Of a DNA stretch of 8,656 nt, positions 6,143-8,656 are shown piece by piece. Every line of letters begins with the position of its first letter. Position 1 is the stretch's first letter. Below the pieces are notes generated by a model that saw nothing but the letters and a program-made list of their open reading frames with translations, was not told where the DNA came from and searched no databases. Both the position numbers and the translations under genes were made by a program. Source of the DNA: Pseudomonadota bacterium (lineage in GTDB: Bacteria; Pseudomonadota; Alphaproteobacteria; Acetobacterales; Acetobacteraceae); NCBI GenBank assembly GCA_021845835.1, contig JAJZVE010000161.1:1-8656 (forward strand), given 5' to 3'.

Positions 6143-6525
6143 AACTCCTCCTCGACACGCATCTGCTGCTCTGGCTGGTCAGCGATTCGCCGCGCCTTCC
6201 CGCCGCGGCGCGCGACGCCGTTGCCGACCCGGATGCGGAGCTGATCTTCAGCGTCGCCAGCATCTGGGAAGCCGCGATCAAGATAAGGCTGCGACACGGG
6301 GACTTCCGCTGGGAGGCATCGGTGCTGCGCCGCGGCCTGCTGGACAACGACTTCGCCGAACTGCCGATCACCGGCGACCATGCCCTCGCGATCGCCACCC
6401 TGCCGCCCATCCATAAAGACCCGTTCGACCGCATCCTGCTTGCCCAGGCAGGGACCGAGGGCATCCTGCTGCTCACCGCCGATCCGCTCCTCGCGAAGTA
6501 TCCCGGTCCCGTCCGTCTCGTCTGA
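6139..6525 (+). CDS. vapC: Type II toxin, PIN domain (VapC family, COG3744-like)
   Basis: A 128-residue PIN-domain ribonuclease; relatives cleave tRNA or rRNA and stop translation when the antitoxin is lost. The four acidic metal-binding residues can be placed: Asp6 in KLLLDTHLLLWL, Glu44 in SVASIWEAAIK, Asp97 in DPFDRILLAQA (94-104) and Asp115 in LLTADPLLAKY. The pattern HKDPFDR with TADPLLAKY is typical of the COG3744 branch paired with Phd/YefM antitoxins. Length is normal and nothing is missing, so it should be active. The start is GTG at 6139, overlapping the antitoxin stop by 4 nt; the purine run GAGGGGGA abuts it almost without spacing, so coupled translation is likely. The gene ends 118 bp before atpH. 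The cellular target cannot be read from sequence. Confidence 0.95.
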   Translation: MKLLLDTHLLLWLVSDSPRLPAAARDAVADPDAELIFSVASIWEAAIKIRLRHGDFRWEASVLRRGLLDNDFAELPITGDHALAIATLPPIHKDPFDRILLAQAGTEGILLLTADPLLAKYPGPVRLV

Positions 6526-6533
6526 AGGCCGTG

Positions 6534-6562
6534 TTGCGCCTGCGTCATGCCCATGCTAGACG
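6534..6562 (+). promoter_or_regulatory. Candidate promoter of the atp operon
   Basis: TTGCGCC (6534-6540), 14 nt, then GCTAGACG (6555-6562) begins 8 bp after the toxin stop. It resembles the Caulobacter housekeeping pattern TTGACGS-N10-14-GCTANAWC, with six mismatch-tolerant positions kept in the core GCTA-A. The same TTGCGCC-N14-GCTA layout occurs before the substrate-binding protein gene. Readthrough from the toxin-antitoxin operon or priA is also possible. Confidence 0.4.
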
Positions 6563-6621
6563 CCGCGCCGCCGGGCGGCAGCCGCGCGGCGCACCGGTCA
6601 GCCGCGCTTTCGGGCGCGGCG
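6561..6621 (+). promoter_or_regulatory. Hairpin-rich leader of the atp operon with mutually exclusive stems
   Basis: Four short segments can pair in alternative ways: segment 1 CGCCGCGC (6561-6568), segment 2 GCGCGGCG (6584-6591), segment 3 GCCGCGC (6601-6607) and segment 4 GCGCGGCG (6614-6621). Perfect stems are 1 with 2 (8 bp), 3 with 4 (7 bp, loop TTTCGG), 2 with 3 (7 bp) and 1 with 4 (8 bp). Stem 3-4 ends 22 nt before the atpH start. There is no T-run after it, so any control would act on translation or RNA decay rather than intrinsic termination. In DNA this GC-rich some dyads arise by chance. If transcription starts just after the candidate promoter, segment 1 is absent from the RNA. 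Confidence 0.4.
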
Positions 6622-6643
6622 TTCTCAGCATGGAATTTCCCTC

Positions 6644-7213
6644 GTGGCCTCTGGCGGTTCCACAGTGTCATCCGGCGGCGGGCTGACCGAACGTTACGCT
6701 GCCGCGCTTTATTCCCACGCCGAAGACCAGCACGCGCTCGACGCCGTGGTCGAGCAGATGGAGGCGCTGGGCCGGCTGATCGACGGCTCCGCCGACCTGC
6801 AGCGGGTGCTTGACAGCCCGCTGATCGACGTCCACGTCGCGCAGCGCGCCGTCCGCGCCGTGCTGGCCGCGGAGGGCTTCGGGCGCATCGTGCAGGACTT
6901 CGCCGGCGTGGTCGTCACCAACCGCCGCCAGCGCCAGTTGCGCACGATGGTGCGCGCCTTCGCCGCCCTGGTCGCCGAGAAGCGCGGCATCCAGGTGGCG
7001 CATGTGGTGAGCGCGCATCCGCTCAGCGACGTGCAGGAACAGCAATTGCGCGCCCGGCTGATCGAGGCCGGCTTCGGCAACGTCGATATCCAAAAGCAGG
7101 TGGACCCGACCCTGCTGGGCGGCCTGGTCGTGCGGATCGGCGCGCGCCTCTATGATTCAAGCCTCAAATCCCGGCTGCAGCGCCTGCAGTACGCCTTGAA
7201 GGGAGCCGCCTGA
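6644..7213 (+). CDS. atpH: F1F0 ATP synthase subunit delta
   Basis: Subunit delta (OSCP-like) of the F1 sector, which ties the top of the alpha3-beta3 head to the peripheral stalk at the inner face of the cytoplasmic membrane. The 189 residues show the N-terminal helical bundle ([15 protein letters not shown], 14-28; about 14-115) and the C-terminal signature [19 protein letters not shown] (153-171) followed by [14 protein letters not shown]. Length is normal (about 180-190). The start is GTG at 6644 with only a weak GGAA before it; an in-frame GTG at 6665 would still leave the whole conserved domain, so the first seven residues are uncertain. The TGA is one base before the atpA ATG. This atpHA arrangement, separate from the F0 genes, is the usual one in alphaproteobacteria, where atpG, atpD and atpC follow. 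Confidence 0.96.
   Translation: MASGGSTVSSGGGLTERYAAALYSHAEDQHALDAVVEQMEALGRLIDGSADLQRVLDSPLIDVHVAQRAVRAVLAAEGFGRIVQDFAGVVVTNRRQRQLRTMVRAFAALVAEKRGIQVAHVVSAHPLSDVQEQQLRARLIEAGFGNVDIQKQVDPTLLGGLVVRIGARLYDSSLKSRLQRLQYALKGAA
7199..7205 (+). promoter_or_regulatory. Ribosome binding site of atpA
   Basis: AAGGGAG inside the last codons of atpH, 9 nt before the ATG at 7215, supports that start and tight operon translation. Confidence 0.65.
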
Positions 7214-7214
7214 C

Positions 7215-8656
<1,442 letters not shown>

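Noticed and set aside
6630..6686. 18-codon ATG frame overlapping the atpH start, a possible leader peptide
   Set aside because: No ribosome binding site before the ATG at 6630 and no codon pattern such as runs of one amino acid. Its overlap with atpH is easily chance.

Overview
The window looks like part of the chromosome of a very GC-rich alphaproteobacterium, most likely Rhodospirillales/Acetobacteraceae. That placement is inferred from base composition, from the AtpA and AtpH sequences, and from the grouping of DUF484-xerC, priA and the split atpHA operon. It is not proven by any marker here.

Layout from left to right. (1) Minus strand, 1-1005: the first 335 residues of a secreted periplasmic substrate-binding protein of the branched-chain amino acid ABC transporter type, cut by the window edge. 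(2) 1027-1327: a gene-free gap of lower GC holding a near-perfect 33-bp palindrome, a second nested dyad with a candidate promoter for the binding protein, and a short tandem repeat just past xerC. (3) Minus strand, 3568 down to 1328: a tightly coupled three-gene operon of a TalC/Fsa-type transaldolase, a DUF484 protein and the tyrosine recombinase XerC. (4) Plus strand, 3607-5832: priA, the primosomal replication-restart helicase, divergent from the operon with only 38 bp between annotated starts and with a strong G-quadruplex motif at its 5' end. (5) Plus strand, 5894-6525: a type II toxin-antitoxin pair, a Phd/YefM-fold antitoxin with a PIN-domain (VapC-family) toxin, preceded by a 13-bp palindrome. 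(6) Plus strand, 6644 to the right edge: atpH (F1 delta) and most of atpA (F1 alpha), the start of the F1 ATP synthase operon, with a hairpin-rich leader.

Functionally this is mostly housekeeping: chromosome dimer resolution (XerC), replication restart (PriA), pentose phosphate metabolism (transaldolase) and ATP synthesis (AtpH/AtpA). The toxin-antitoxin pair between priA and atpH is the clearest accessory element. I found no evidence of a wholly new multigene system. The observations most worth a second look are regulatory DNA or RNA structures: the 33-bp palindrome, the priA G-quadruplex, competing hairpins in the atp leader, and the palindrome in front of the antitoxin.
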